Positions 24,790 through 34,148 of a stretch of 64,000 nucleotides of DNA are shown piece after piece. The stretch covers positions 2,914,001 through 2,978,000 of the forward strand of contig NZ_CP071868.1 of the NCBI RefSeq assembly GCF_017569225.1, given 5' to 3'. The notes beneath the pieces are model-generated. The model made no database searches and had not been told where the DNA came from. It saw nothing but the letters and a program-made list of their open reading frames with translations. Position 1 is the stretch's first letter. Every line of letters begins with the position of its first letter. Source of the stretch: Pengzhenrongella sicca. Its GTDB lineage: Bacteria; Actinomycetota; Actinomycetes; Actinomycetales; Cellulomonadaceae. The translations under genes and the position numbers were made by a program.

Positions 24790-25575
24790 GTGAAGGCACT
24801 CGCCGCCAGCAGGCAGAACCGGTACGCACCGATGGTGCTGCTGCTGCTCGCGCTGCTGGCCATGGGTGGGCTCTACGCGGCGCTCGCGCCGAGCTCGGCC
24901 GACGCCGCGCCCGCCAGCGCCAGCGCCGACGACGTCGCGACGGGGCAGAAGCTCTTCGCGGCGAACTGCGCGACGTGCCACGGCATGGGTGCCGCCGGCA
25001 GCGACGCCGCGCCGTCCCTCATCGGGGTCGGGGCCGCCTCGGTCGACTTCCAGGTCAGCACGGGCCGGATGCCGATGGCGGCGAGCGGTGCGCAGGCCCC
25101 CCAGAAGACGCCGCAGTTCGACGCGGAGCAGACCGCGCAGCTCGCGGCGTACGTCGCCTCGCTCGGCGCCGGGCCGTCGATCCCGACCGACGACCAGGTC
25201 GACGGCTCGCAGGGCGACGTCGCGAACGGTATGGCGCTGTTTCGGACCAACTGCGCGATGTGCCACAACGCCGTCGGCGCGGGCGGGGCGCTCTCGGGCG
25301 GCAAGTACGCGCCCGCGCTCACCAACAGCGACCCGCGCGTGATCTATGAGGCGATGCTGACCGGGCCCCAGTCGATGCCGGTCTTCAACGACACCAACAT
25401 CACCCCCGACGAGAAGCGCGACGTCATCGCGTTCATCGAGGCGCAGCGCGACGGTTCGCCGGGCGGTGCGACGCTCGGCAACCTCGGCCCGGTGAGCGAG
25501 GGCCTGTGGGTCTGGGTCATCGGCATGGGTCTCCTGCTCGGTTGCGCAGTCTGGATCGGAGCGAAGTCCTCGTGA
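24790..25575 (+). CDS. qcrC: Diheme cytochrome c subunit of the bc complex
   Basis: The 261-residue diheme cytochrome c1 equivalent of the actinobacterial bcc complex is anchored by an N-terminal helix (MVLLLLALLAMGGLYAAL) and a C-terminal helix (GLWVWVIGMGLLLGCAVWIG). Two heme-binding sites, CATCH and CAMCH, lie in two cytochrome c domains facing outside. The second heme replaces a soluble cytochrome c, passing electrons directly to the aa3 oxidase. The GTG start follows GTGAGGATC. Its stop overlaps qcrA (GTGA). Confidence 0.95.
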   Translation: MKALAASRQNRYAPMVLLLLALLAMGGLYAALAPSSADAAPASASADDVATGQKLFAANCATCHGMGAAGSDAAPSLIGVGAASVDFQVSTGRMPMAASGAQAPQKTPQFDAEQTAQLAAYVASLGAGPSIPTDDQVDGSQGDVANGMALFRTNCAMCHNAVGAGGALSGGKYAPALTNSDPRVIYEAMLTGPQSMPVFNDTNITPDEKRDVIAFIEAQRDGSPGGATLGNLGPVSEGLWVWVIGMGLLLGCAVWIGAKSS

Positions 25576-26612
25576 GCACGCACAAGCCGTCCACAGACGT
25601 CTCGGTACCTGGCACCCCCGCCGGCGACGCCGGGACCGACGCCACCCGCTTCACCGACCCGGGTCACCCGCCGCACCGCGAGCGCCGCTCCGACGTCGAC
25701 CCCCGCGCCGACAAGCGCGCCGAACGTCAGGTGGTCGCGCTCTTCGGGCTGTCGGCGATCGGGACGATCGGCTTCGTCGTCGCCTACTTCGCGGTGCCGC
25801 CGGGCGAGACGATCGCGAGCATGCGCCTGTCGAACCTGCTGCTCGGGCTCGGCCTCTTCCTGGGCATGTTCTGCATCGGCATCGCCGCGGTGCACTGGGC
25901 CAAGACCCTGATGAACGCGCACGAGAAGGCCGAGGACCGGCACGCGCTGCGCAGCTCGGACGAGACCCGCGCCGGGGCGATCGCGAACCTCGTCGACGGC
26001 GTCGCGGACTCAGGCATCGCCCGTCGCGGCGTACTCAAGGGCGCACTGGTCACCGCCGTCGCGCTCGCACCCCTGTCCATCGTGGTCCCGCTCGTGGGCA
26101 ACCTGGGCGACGACTGGAACGTGTCGAAGTTCAAGCACACGATGTGGCGCAAGGGGACCCGCCTCGCGCTCGACCCGTCGGGCCGACTGATCAAGGCCGC
26201 CGACGTGACGATCGGCTCGGTGTTCCACGTCATCCCGGCGGACCTCGAGGAGGCCGAGCACCCGCTGAACGAGAAGGCCAAGGCGGTCGTGCTGCTCGTC
26301 CGGCTCGACCCGCGCGACCTGACCGAGGCGCCCGACCGGCAGGGCTGGTCCTACGACGGCATCGTCGCGTACTCCAAGATCTGCACGCACGTCGGCTGCC
26401 CGGTAACCTTGTACGAGCAGCAGACCCACCACCTGCTGTGCCCGTGCCACCAGTCCACGTTCGACGTCGCTGACGGGGCCAAGGTGGTCTTCGGCCCCGC
26501 AAAGCGCGCCCTGCCACAGTTGCCGATCGAGGTCGACGACGACGGCTACCTGGTCGCTCAGAGCGACTTCAACGAACCGATCGGCCCGAGCTTCTGGGAG
26601 CGGCTGCGATGA
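25572..26612 (+). CDS. qcrA: Rieske iron-sulfur subunit of the bc complex
   Basis: The 346-residue Rieske protein has a long charged N-terminus and three membrane helices (VVALFGLSAIGTIGFVVAYF, LLLGLGLFLGMFCIGIAAVH, VLKGALVTAVALAPLSIVVP), as in actinobacterial QcrA. An RRG pair before the third helix would suit Tat-dependent insertion of the folded domain. The [2Fe-2S] ligands are in CTHVGC and CPCHQSTF. The GTG start overlaps the qcrC stop, and the qcrA stop overlaps the qcrB start (ATGA), giving tight translational coupling. Confidence 0.95.
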   Translation: MSTHKPSTDVSVPGTPAGDAGTDATRFTDPGHPPHRERRSDVDPRADKRAERQVVALFGLSAIGTIGFVVAYFAVPPGETIASMRLSNLLLGLGLFLGMFCIGIAAVHWAKTLMNAHEKAEDRHALRSSDETRAGAIANLVDGVADSGIARRGVLKGALVTAVALAPLSIVVPLVGNLGDDWNVSKFKHTMWRKGTRLALDPSGRLIKAADVTIGSVFHVIPADLEEAEHPLNEKAKAVVLLVRLDPRDLTEAPDRQGWSYDGIVAYSKICTHVGCPVTLYEQQTHHLLCPCHQSTFDVADGAKVVFGPAKRALPQLPIEVDDDGYLVAQSDFNEPIGPSFWERLR

Positions 26613-28360
26613 CGACTCCGGCAGTGAAGACACCAGCGGCGGCGTCCCCCGCGGCACGCGGCGCGGCGGCGACCGCCGACTACCTGGACCAGCGCACCTC
26701 GATCGGCACCGCCGTCAAGGGCCTCGCCCGCAAGATCTTCCCGGACCACTGGTCCTTCCTGCTCGGCGAGATCGCGCTCTACTCGTTCATCGTCATCCTG
26801 ATCTCGGGTGTGTTCCTCACGATGTTCTTCGTGCCGAGCATGGCCGAGACGACGTACGACGGCCCGTGGGCGGCCCTGAACGGCGTCCACATGTCCGAGG
26901 CGTTCTCGTCGACGCTGCGGCTGTCGTTCGAGATCCGCGGCGGCCTGCTCATGCGGCAGGTGCACCACTGGGCCGCGCTGCTGTTCATGGCGTCGATCGT
27001 CACGCACATGATGCGGGTGTTCTTCACGGGCGCCTTCCGCAAGCCGCGCGAGCTGAACTGGCTGATCGGCTTCACCATCATGATCCTCGGCCTGCTCGCG
27101 GGCCTGACGGGCTACTCGCTGCCGGACGACGTGCTGTCGGGCAACGGGATGCGCATCACCGACGGCGTCGTCCGCGCGATCCCCGTGATCGGCAGCTACC
27201 TGTCGTACTTCATCTTCGGCGGGGAGTTCCCCGGGACCGAGCTCATCCCCCGCCTGTTCACGCTGCACGTGCTGCTGATCCCCGCGCTGATCCTCGGGCT
27301 GATCGGCGCGCACCTGATCCTCGTGTTCCTGCAGAAGCACACGCAGTACCCGGGCGCCGGACGCACGGACAAGAACGTGGTCGGCTACCCGCTGTTCCCG
27401 ATCTACGTCGCGAAGGCCGGCGGCTTCTTCTTCATCGTGTTCGGCGTCATCGCCCTGATGGCGGCGACCATGACGATCAACCCCGTGTGGAACTACGGGC
27501 CGTTCGACCCGGCGATCGTCTCGGCCGGCGCGCAGCCCGACTGGTACATGCTCTTCCTTGAGGGTTCGCTGCGGCTGATGCCCGGGTGGGAGGTCGTGCT
27601 CGGCTCGTTCACGCTGCCCCTGAACGTCCTGATCCCCGCGGTCGTCATCCCGGGGGTGTTGTTCACCTCGCTCGCGCTCTACCCGTTCATCGAGGCCGTC
27701 GTGACCGGTGACCGGCGCGAGCACCACGTGCTCAACCGCCCGCGCAACGTCCCGTTCCGCACGGCCACCGGCGTCTCGATCCTCACGGCGTTCGTGATCC
27801 TGATCCTCGCGGGATCGAACGACCTGATCGCGACCCACTTCGGGCTCTCGATCAACAACATCACGTGGGTGTTCCGCGCCGCGTTCTTCCTCGCGCCCGC
27901 GGCCAGCTTCTGGGTCACCAAGCGGATCTGCCTCGGGCTGCAGCGCAAGGACCGCGAGCTCGTCCTGCACGGGCACGAGACGGGTCGTATCGTGCGGTTC
28001 GCGAACGGCGAGTACATCGAGGTGCACCGGCCGCTCGACGACTACGAGCGTTGGCTCCGGGTCAACTACGAGTCCACGGCGCCGCACGAGATCGAGCCGG
28101 CACACGACTCACGGGGCGTTCGGCGCAAGGGCTACCGCCTCGATGCGCTGCGCCAGCGCGCGTCGCGGGTCTTCTTCGAGGACCGCGTCGAGCCGGTCAC
28201 CCCCGCCCAGCTCGAGGCGGCGCACTCGCACGGCGAGCACGACGCGCTCGAGGGTCCCGACGCCGGGCAGACACCGGCGCTGGAGAGTACCGTCGCTGGC
28301 GGTGGCCGCCGGCTGACGGAGCCCGAGGACCACACAACGACCGACGCGCGCAAGCCCTGA
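26609..28360 (+). CDS. qcrB: Cytochrome b subunit of the bc complex
   Basis: The 583-residue cytochrome b oxidises menaquinol in the bcc-aa3 supercomplex. SLRLSFEIRGGLLMRQVHHW with VTHMMRVFF gives heme histidines; GFTIMILGLLAGLTGYSLPD is the helix after it; PDWYMLFLEGSLRLMP is the PEWY-like Qo-site segment (here PDWY). About eight membrane helices end near residue 430, and a long charged C-terminal tail (from about 450) is typical of actinobacteria. It closes the operon. Confidence 0.95.
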   Translation: MTTPAVKTPAAASPAARGAAATADYLDQRTSIGTAVKGLARKIFPDHWSFLLGEIALYSFIVILISGVFLTMFFVPSMAETTYDGPWAALNGVHMSEAFSSTLRLSFEIRGGLLMRQVHHWAALLFMASIVTHMMRVFFTGAFRKPRELNWLIGFTIMILGLLAGLTGYSLPDDVLSGNGMRITDGVVRAIPVIGSYLSYFIFGGEFPGTELIPRLFTLHVLLIPALILGLIGAHLILVFLQKHTQYPGAGRTDKNVVGYPLFPIYVAKAGGFFFIVFGVIALMAATMTINPVWNYGPFDPAIVSAGAQPDWYMLFLEGSLRLMPGWEVVLGSFTLPLNVLIPAVVIPGVLFTSLALYPFIEAVVTGDRREHHVLNRPRNVPFRTATGVSILTAFVILILAGSNDLIATHFGLSINNITWVFRAAFFLAPAASFWVTKRICLGLQRKDRELVLHGHETGRIVRFANGEYIEVHRPLDDYERWLRVNYESTAPHEIEPAHDSRGVRRKGYRLDALRQRASRVFFEDRVEPVTPAQLEAAHSHGEHDALEGPDAGQTPALESTVAGGGRRLTEPEDHTTTDARKP

Positions 28361-28395
28361 GCCCGCGCCCCGGTGGAGAAAGACGTCGTCGGTGC

Positions 28396-28411
28396 CCACC
28401 GTTCGCGGTGG
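28396..28411. terminator. Small UUCG-type hairpin after qcrB
   Basis: CCACCG-TTCG-CGGTGG would form a 6-bp stem closed by a stable UUCG tetraloop, 35 bases after the qcrB stop and before sodA. It could attenuate read-through; there is no T-run. Confidence 0.35.
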
Positions 28412-28478
28412 CGTCGGCGGCGGCAGTCCGACGTGCCGCAGAGCGCTTGCGGCCTGACGCAGGAGAGGCCTCACCTTC

Positions 28479-29105
28479 ATGGCTGACTACACCCTTCCGG
28501 ATCTGACCTACGACTACTCGGCTCTCGAGCCGCACATCTCGGGCCGGATCATGGAGCTGCACCACGACAAGCACCACGCGGCCTACGTTGCCGGCGCGAA
28601 CACCGCGCTCGCGAAGCTCGCCGAGGCGCGCGCCAGCGGCGCGTTCGAGACCGTGAACCTGCACGAGAAGAACCTCGCGTTCAACCTCGGCGGGCACGTG
28701 AACCACTCGGTGTTCTGGAAGAACCTCTCGCCCGACGGTGGCGACAAGCCGGTCGGCGAGCTCGGTGCGGCCGTCGACGAGTTCTTCGGGTCCTTCGACG
28801 CCTTCCAGAAGCACTTCACGGCCAACGCCATGGGCATCCAGGGCTCCGGCTGGTCCATCCTGGCCTGGGACTCGATCGGCGAGCGCCTCGTGATCGTGCA
28901 GCTGTACGACCAGCAGAGCAACATCGCGCTCGGGCTCGTCCCGGTCGTGACGCTGGACATGTGGGAGCACGCCTTCTACCTCGACTACGTCAACGTCAAG
29001 GCCGACTACATCAAGGCCTGGTGGAACATCGTCAACTGGGCCGACGCCGCCGAGCGCTTCACGCGCGCGCGGACGCAGGCCGCCGGCCTGATCGTCGCGG
29101 TCTAG
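28479..29105 (+). CDS. sodA: Superoxide dismutase, Fe/Mn family
   Basis: The 208-residue enzyme dismutates superoxide. The metal ligands are H28 (ELHHDKHH), H76 ([10 protein letters not shown]), and the Asp and His of [11 protein letters not shown]. Length and motifs fit the cytoplasmic MnSOD/FeSOD group; [13 protein letters not shown] includes the residues used to guess the metal, but this cannot be settled by eye. It lies between the two halves of the respiratory cluster, a sensible site for an oxidative-stress enzyme. GGAGAGG precedes the ATG. Confidence 0.96.
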   Translation: MADYTLPDLTYDYSALEPHISGRIMELHHDKHHAAYVAGANTALAKLAEARASGAFETVNLHEKNLAFNLGGHVNHSVFWKNLSPDGGDKPVGELGAAVDEFFGSFDAFQKHFTANAMGIQGSGWSILAWDSIGERLVIVQLYDQQSNIALGLVPVVTLDMWEHAFYLDYVNVKADYIKAWWNIVNWADAAERFTRARTQAAGLIVAV

Positions 29106-29128
29106 CCATACCGCACCGCACAGCCAGA

Positions 29129-29185
29129 CGGACGCTAGCGTCCGCTCTCGGGGGGTTCAGACCCGCTGGGGCGGACGCTAGCGTC
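29129..29185. terminator. Pair of near-identical palindromes between sodA and ctaF
   Basis: CGGACGCTAGCGTCCG (29129-29144) is a perfect 16-base palindrome; CGGACGCTAGCGTC recurs at 29172-29185 with a 12-base palindromic core. They are separated by 27 bases in the convergent sodA/ctaF intergenic region. They may act as a bidirectional terminator or as a repeated protein-binding site. Confidence 0.5.
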
Positions 29186-29228
29186 GTTTCGTGCTGTGTG
29201 AGGCCCGTGGCGGGCGGCGGGAGCGCGC

Positions 29229-29630
29229 TCAGTGCGCGTGCTGGCCGCGGGAGAACTCGAGGATCCAGCCGACCAGGCCGATCACGGCCAGCGCGGCGCC
29301 GAGGTACAGCAGCCACCAGCCGACGGCGAGCGCGAGGAAGCTGATCGCGGCCGCCGCCCCGACGACCAGCGGCCACCAGCTCCACGGGCTGTACACGCCC
29401 TGGTCGCCCGCGCCCTGCTCGATCTCCGCGTGCGGGTCGTCCTCGGGGCGGGCGTCGATGCGCTTGGCGAGGAGCGTGAAGTAGCCGCCGATCATCGCGA
29501 CGAGGGCCGCCACGAGCAGCAGCCCGGCCGAGCCGACCGGTTCCTGCCAGTCGGTGAGCACGCCGTACACGACGCCGCAGAGCGCGAAGAATGGCGCCAG
29601 CCATGCGAAGAGCCTGGTCTCGACCTTCAT
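29229..29630 (-). CDS. ctaF: Cytochrome c oxidase subunit IV (actinobacterial)
   Basis: The 133-residue protein has four predicted membrane helices. It starts [20 protein letters not shown] after MKV, has the conserved [20 protein letters not shown] and ends with a short polar tail. This is the actinobacterial subunit IV of aa3 oxidase. Its ATG overlaps the stop of ctaD (ATGA), so it is the last gene of a ctaC-ctaD-ctaF operon. M. tuberculosis Rv2199c is the equivalent. Confidence 0.92.
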   Translation of the reverse strand: MKVETRLFAWLAPFFALCGVVYGVLTDWQEPVGSAGLLLVAALVAMIGGYFTLLAKRIDARPEDDPHAEIEQGAGDQGVYSPWSWWPLVVGAAAAISFLALAVGWWLLYLGAALAVIGLVGWILEFSRGQHAH

Positions 29631-31447
29631 CGGTCCTCGTCCTCCGTGCTGTCCGGGCGGGGTCGGTCGATGACGATCGTGGACGACTGCTCCGGCTCGC
29701 CCGAGCCGGACTCCATCCGCTCGCGCGCCGAGCCCTGCTCGCCGCGCCGATCCGCGTCACCGAGCAGCTGGTCGAGCAGCCCGGGATCCGGCTCGGCGTG
29801 GTCCATCGCCGCCACCTCCGGGTGGTGCAGGTCGAAGGCGGGGCGCTCGGACCGGATGCGCGGCAGCGACGTGAAGTTGTGCCGCGGCGGCGGGCAGCTC
29901 GTGGCCCACTCGAGCGAGCCGCCGAAGCCCCACGGGTCGTCGATCATGACCTTGGGCGCGTTGCGCCACGTCACGTAGACGTTCCACAGGAACGGCAGCG
30001 TCGACGCGGCCAGGAGCACGGACCCGATGGTCGACACCTGGTTCATCCAGGTGAAGCCGTCCTCGGCCGAGTAGTCGGCGTAGCGGCGCGGCATGCCGAC
30101 GACGCCGAGCCAGTGCTGGATGAGGAACGTCGCGTGGAAGCCGAAGAACAGCATCCAGAAGTGGATCTTGCCGAGCCGCTCGTCGAGCATGCGGCCGGTG
30201 AACTTCGGCCACCAGAAGTAGAACCCCGCGAACATCGCGAACACGACCGTGCCGAACACGACGTAGTGGAAGTGCGCGACGACGAAGTAGGTGTCGGTGA
30301 CGTGGAAGTCGAGCGGCGGGCTCGAGAGGATGATCCCGGTCAGCCCGCCGAACAGGAAGGTGATCAGGAAGCCGAGCGACCAGAGCATCGGGGTGTCGAA
30401 CGTCAGCTTTCCCCGCCACATCGTGCCGATCCAGTTGAAGAACTTCACCCCGGTCGGCACCGCGATGAGCATGGTCATCAGCGAGAAGAACGGCAGCAGC
30501 ACGGCCCCGGTCGCGTACATGTGGTGCGCCCACACGGTCACGGACAGCGCCGCGATCGCGATCGTCGCGTAGACGATGCCCTTGTAGCCGAACAGCGGCT
30601 TGCGGCTGAACACGGGCAGGATCTCCGAGACGATGCCGAAGAACGGCAGCGCGATGATGTAGACCTCCGGGTGCCCGAAGAACCAGAACAGGTGCTGCCA
30701 GAGGATGGCGCCCCCGTTCTCGGGGTTGAACACCTGGGCGCCGAGGCGCCGGTCGGCGCCGAGCGCGAACAGCGCCGCCGCGAGCGGCGGGAACGCCATG
30801 AGCACGAGCAGGCTGGTCACGAGCGTGTTCCAGGTGAAGATCGGCATCCGGAACATCGTCATGCCGGGCGCGCGCATCGTCACGATCGTCGTGATGAAGT
30901 TGACGGCACCGAGGATCGTGCCGAAGCCGGTCAGGGCGAGACCGAACACCCAGAGGTCTCCCCCGAGCCCGGGCGAGAACGCGGCGTTCGACAGCGGCGC
31001 GTAGGCGGTCCAGCCGAACGACGCGGCCCCCTGCGGGGTGAAGATGCCCGAGACGGCGATGAGGCCGCCGAACAGGTACAGCCAGTACGCGAACATGTTC
31101 AGCCGCGGGAACGCGACGTCGGGGGCGCCGATCTGCAGCGGCATGATCACGTTTGCGAAGCCCGCGAACAGCGGGGTCGCGAACAGCAGCAGCATGATCG
31201 TGCCGTGCATCGTGAAGAGCTGGTTGTACTGCTCGCGGCTCTGCACGAGCTGCAGGCCGGGCTCGAACAGCTCGGCGCGGATGAGCAGCGCCATGATGCC
31301 GGCGATGCCGAAGAAGATGAACGACGTGACCAGGTACATGTAGCCGATGGTCTTGTGGTCGGTCGAGGTGATGACCTTGATCACCGACCGGCCGAGGGAC
31401 TGCCGCCGGGGCGCGAGCCCCGGGATCTCGATCGCCGAGGTGGCCAT
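29627..31447 (-). CDS. ctaD: Cytochrome c oxidase subunit I
   Basis: The 606-residue catalytic subunit holds heme a and the heme a3-CuB centre. It has twelve helices. [12 protein letters not shown] gives a heme a histidine, [15 protein letters not shown] the CuB histidine and Tyr of the His-Tyr crosslink, WAHHMYATG two more CuB histidines, and [10 protein letters not shown] the heme a3 and heme a ligands. A charged C-terminal tail of about 90 residues, rich in Asp/Glu/Arg, is longer than in many relatives. The start overlaps the stop of ctaC (TGATG). Confidence 0.97.
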   Translation of the reverse strand: MATSAIEIPGLAPRRQSLGRSVIKVITSTDHKTIGYMYLVTSFIFFGIAGIMALLIRAELFEPGLQLVQSREQYNQLFTMHGTIMLLLFATPLFAGFANVIMPLQIGAPDVAFPRLNMFAYWLYLFGGLIAVSGIFTPQGAASFGWTAYAPLSNAAFSPGLGGDLWVFGLALTGFGTILGAVNFITTIVTMRAPGMTMFRMPIFTWNTLVTSLLVLMAFPPLAAALFALGADRRLGAQVFNPENGGAILWQHLFWFFGHPEVYIIALPFFGIVSEILPVFSRKPLFGYKGIVYATIAIAALSVTVWAHHMYATGAVLLPFFSLMTMLIAVPTGVKFFNWIGTMWRGKLTFDTPMLWSLGFLITFLFGGLTGIILSSPPLDFHVTDTYFVVAHFHYVVFGTVVFAMFAGFYFWWPKFTGRMLDERLGKIHFWMLFFGFHATFLIQHWLGVVGMPRRYADYSAEDGFTWMNQVSTIGSVLLAASTLPFLWNVYVTWRNAPKVMIDDPWGFGGSLEWATSCPPPRHNFTSLPRIRSERPAFDLHHPEVAAMDHAEPDPGLLDQLLGDADRRGEQGSARERMESGSGEPEQSSTIVIDRPRPDSTEDEDR

Positions 31448-32337
31448 CAGTTCTCCTGTCCTTCGGCGCCCGATGCCTGGTCGCTCACGCGAGCGTCCTG
31501 CAACCGGCTGTACTCGAGGCCGAGCTGGCCGGTCTGACCCTTGGCGCGGAGCTCGTCCATGTGCTCGTCGTAGTCGGCGCGCGAGACGACGGCCACGTTG
31601 AAGAGCATCGACGAGTGGTACTCCCCGCACAGCTCGGCGCACTTGCCGGCGTAGACGCCGATCCGGGTCGGGACCACCTGGAAGGTGTTGGTGCGGCCCG
31701 GGATCACGTCGAGCTTGTACAGGAACGCCGGGATCCAGAACGAGTGGATCACGTCCCGCGAGTCGAGGGTGAACTCGACCCGCTCGTCCACCGGCAGGTA
31801 CAGCGTCGGGAGCTCGTCGAACGAGCCCTCGGCGGCCACGTCCTCCGCCTGCACGCCCGTCTCGTAGACGTCGTCGTCCACGTAGTTGAAGTCCCAGCTC
31901 CACTGCTTGCCGATGACGCCGATCGTGACGTCGGGCTGCTCCGTCGAGACGTCCGTGATCGCGGTCATGTCCCGCGCCGTGTAGTAGTACAGCACCCCGA
32001 TCATGACGATCGGCAGGATGACGTACATGATCTCGAGCGGCACGTGGTAGCGCAGCTGCACCGGCAGCGTGTCGTCGTCCTTGCGCTTGCGGTAGACCGC
32101 GACGCACCACAGGATCAGGCCCCAGGTGATGAGGCCGACGATGAGCGCGGCGATCCAGGAGCCGACCCACAGGCTCGTGATCCGGGCGGTCTGGTTGGTG
32201 ACCTCGCCGTCGTCGTACCCCGGCAGGAAGCCCCGCTCGGCCTGGGCCGAGCAGCCGGAGGCGACGAGGGTTACCGCCACGGCCAGGCCGACAAGCACTG
32301 CCTGTCGCCGGGTCCGACGGGGGTGTTCCGAGTGCAA
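31447..32337 (-). CDS. ctaC: Cytochrome c oxidase subunit II
   Basis: The 296-residue CuA subunit has a signal peptide ending in a lipobox (VASGC, C29), so the mature protein is probably a lipoprotein with two further helices. The CuA centre is formed by the histidine of [11 protein letters not shown] and by [14 protein letters not shown]. The start is a TTG at 32337, supported by GAGAGAGG a few bases upstream and by the position of the signal peptide. No ATG or GTG gives a better fit. Electrons come from QcrC. Confidence 0.95.
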   Translation of the reverse strand: MHSEHPRRTRRQAVLVGLAVAVTLVASGCSAQAERGFLPGYDDGEVTNQTARITSLWVGSWIAALIVGLITWGLILWCVAVYRKRKDDDTLPVQLRYHVPLEIMYVILPIVMIGVLYYYTARDMTAITDVSTEQPDVTIGVIGKQWSWDFNYVDDDVYETGVQAEDVAAEGSFDELPTLYLPVDERVEFTLDSRDVIHSFWIPAFLYKLDVIPGRTNTFQVVPTRIGVYAGKCAELCGEYHSSMLFNVAVVSRADYDEHMDELRAKGQTGQLGLEYSRLQDARVSDQASGAEGQEN

Positions 32338-32537
32338 GGTGCGACCTCTCTCGTCCAGTCCCGCAGGGCGCCGGCCAGATGGCCGGGCCGCTGGTCCGGG
32401 ACCTAAGTCCTCGACTCGCGCAGCCTAGCGCGTGCCTGTGCCCTGGGCCGCCGGAACTCGGCGTGTTGGTGGCGCCCCGCCGCCGCCGCGGCGGGCCGGC
32501 GCTCCGGCCGCGACCCGCACCGGGGCCCGGGGGTGAC

Positions 32538-32543
32538 TAGCGT
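32538..32543 (+). promoter_or_regulatory. -10-like hexamer TAGCGT of a leaderless transcript
   Basis: TAGCGT ends 7 bases before the ATG at 32550 of the desulfurase-like gene. Confidence 0.5.
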
Positions 32544-32549
32544 GCGGGG

Positions 32550-33797
32550 ATGACCAGCGACAGCAGCCCCACCCCGAGCCGGGGCGACGACCCGGGTGTG
32601 AGGCAGAACACAGCCGTCCGGGTGCCGCACGGCGCCGCCGGGCGCACCGTCCTGGACGTCGCGGGCCACGCGCCGCTGCACCCGGCCGCGCGCGCGGCGT
32701 TCGCCCAGGCGCTCGACGAGGGCTGGGCCGACCCGCGCCGCCTGCACGCCGAGGGTCGGCGCGCGCGGTCGCTGCTCGACGGCGCGCGGGCGTCGCTCGC
32801 CGCGGGGCTCGGCGCGCGCACCGAGGAGGTGTTCCTCGCCGGCTCGCACACGGCGGCCCTGCACGCCGCGGTGCGTGGGATCGCTCGCGGGCGGCGCCGG
32901 GTCGGGCGCGACGTCGTCGTCGGCGCGGTCGAGCGCGCGGCGTTGCTCGAGGCCGCCCGCTTCGCCGCCGCCGAACCGGCCGGGGCCGGCGCGGGCCCGG
33001 GCCGGCGCGTGGTCGTCGGGGTCGACGGCGCGGGCCGCGTGGACGCGGCCGCGATGGGCCGGGCGCTCGCCGCCCCGGGCGTCGCGCTCGTCGCGCTGCA
33101 GCACGCGAACGGCGAGGTCGGCACGCTCCAGCCGGTGTCCGAGGTGGCCGAGGCCGCGCGCCGGGCGGGCGTGCCGCTGCTGCTCGACGCGGGCGCGAGC
33201 GCCGGCCACGTCGAGCTCGGGCCGCAGTGGGACGCGCTGGCGGCGGACCCGGGCGACTGGGGCGGCCCGAGCGGCCTCGGCGTGCTCGCTGTGCGTCCGC
33301 GCGTGCGCTGGGCCGCCGACTGGCCCGAGGACGACGACGCCTGGTTCCCGGGCGGCGTGAGCGTGCCCGCGGCGCTGGCCGCGGCCGTCGCGCTCGAGCA
33401 CGCCGTGGCCGAGCGGGCCGGCGCGGACGCGCACCGGCGCCGCCTGGTCGATCGCATCCGCCGGACGGTCGCGGCGACCGTGCCCGACGTCGAGGTCGTC
33501 GGGGACGCCGCTGCCCGGCTCCCCCACGTCGTCACGTTCTCGTGCCTGTACGTCGACGGCGAGGCGCTCGTGGGCGAGCTGGACCGCCTCGGCTTCGCCG
33601 TCGGCTCCGGGTCGGCGTGCACGTCGAGCACGCTCGAGCCGAGCCACGTGCTCGCAGCGATGGGCGTGCTGACCCACGGCAACGTGCGCCTCGCGCTCCC
33701 AGTGGGCGCGACCGACGACGGCGTCGACCGGTTCCTCGCGGCGCTGCCCGGGGCGGTGCGCCGGGTGCGCGACCTGCTCGGCGTGACCGGGCTGTGA
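32550..33797 (+). CDS. Cysteine-desulfurase-like (class V aminotransferase fold) protein without lysine
   Basis: The 415-residue protein matches the NifS/IscS fold: VAGHAPLHPAARAAF, LQHANGEVGTLQPV, VPLLLDAGASAGHVEL, GGVSVPAALAAAVALE and a catalytic-type cysteine 357 in GSGSACTSSTLEPSHVL. The segment that normally holds the PLP Schiff-base lysine (SAHKFGGPKG-like) reads ADPGDWGGPSG, with Asp 236 in the lysine place, and the whole sequence contains no lysine. It therefore cannot form a PLP internal aldimine. It overlaps the TusA-like gene by GTGA. Sulfur handling through Cys357, independent of PLP chemistry, is possible; so is loss of activity. Confidence 0.82.
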   Translation: MTSDSSPTPSRGDDPGVRQNTAVRVPHGAAGRTVLDVAGHAPLHPAARAAFAQALDEGWADPRRLHAEGRRARSLLDGARASLAAGLGARTEEVFLAGSHTAALHAAVRGIARGRRRVGRDVVVGAVERAALLEAARFAAAEPAGAGAGPGRRVVVGVDGAGRVDAAAMGRALAAPGVALVALQHANGEVGTLQPVSEVAEAARRAGVPLLLDAGASAGHVELGPQWDALAADPGDWGGPSGLGVLAVRPRVRWAADWPEDDDAWFPGGVSVPAALAAAVALEHAVAERAGADAHRRRLVDRIRRTVAATVPDVEVVGDAAARLPHVVTFSCLYVDGEALVGELDRLGFAVGSGSACTSSTLEPSHVLAAMGVLTHGNVRLALPVGATDDGVDRFLAALPGAVRRVRDLLGVTGL

Positions 33798-34099
33798 CCG
33801 ATCCCGTGATCGTGGACGCGCGGGGCCTACGGTGCCCGCTGCCCGTCATCGAGCTGGCCAGAGCCGCGCGCGACGCCGCGCCCGGGTCCCTCCTGACTGT
33901 CCTGGCCACCGACCCGGCGGCGCGCTACGACGTGCCCGCCTGGGCGCGGCTGCGCGGCCACGAGCTCGTGGCGATCACCGCGAACGCAATCGACATGGAC
34001 GGCGCCGACGCGAGCGACACCGACATGGACGGCGCCGAGCTCGCGATCACCGTCCGCACGGCCGGTGACGCAGAACGTCCGGGCGCCGGACGCCCGTAG
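33794..34099 (+). CDS. TusA/SirA-family sulfur carrier-like protein
   Basis: The product is 101 residues from a GTG that overlaps the stop of the desulfurase-like gene. DARGLRCPLPVIELARA is the TusA signature, with cysteine 14 as the persulfide carrier in the CPxP motif. The fold continues through SLLTVLATDPAARYDVPAWA and ends with GAELAITVRTAGDA. A short insert with repeated DMDGA lies before the last strand. TusA proteins take sulfur from cysteine desulfurases for tRNA thiolation or other acceptors. The coupling to a lysine-free desulfurase-like partner is the odd feature. Confidence 0.88.
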   Translation: MTDPVIVDARGLRCPLPVIELARAARDAAPGSLLTVLATDPAARYDVPAWARLRGHELVAITANAIDMDGADASDTDMDGAELAITVRTAGDAERPGAGRP

Positions 34100-34119
34100 G
34101 GACGCCGGCGCCCGGACGT
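34075..34119. terminator. Perfect 15-bp hairpin between tusA-like and erpA genes
   Basis: ACGTCCGGGCGCCGG (34075-34089) pairs exactly with CCGGCGCCCGGACGT (34105-34119) around a 15-base loop. It contains the end of the tusA-like gene, including its TAG, and precedes the converging erpA end, so a two-way terminator is likely. Confidence 0.65.
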
Positions 34120-34148
34120 CGGGGCGCTGGGAGAACGTGCGGCCGGAC

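Noticed and set aside
29591-31537. A 648-codon plus-strand frame across ctaF/ctaD
   Set aside because: Composition is Arg/Glu/His-rich low-complexity typical of the antisense of a membrane protein gene; no domain is visible and ctaD is certain.
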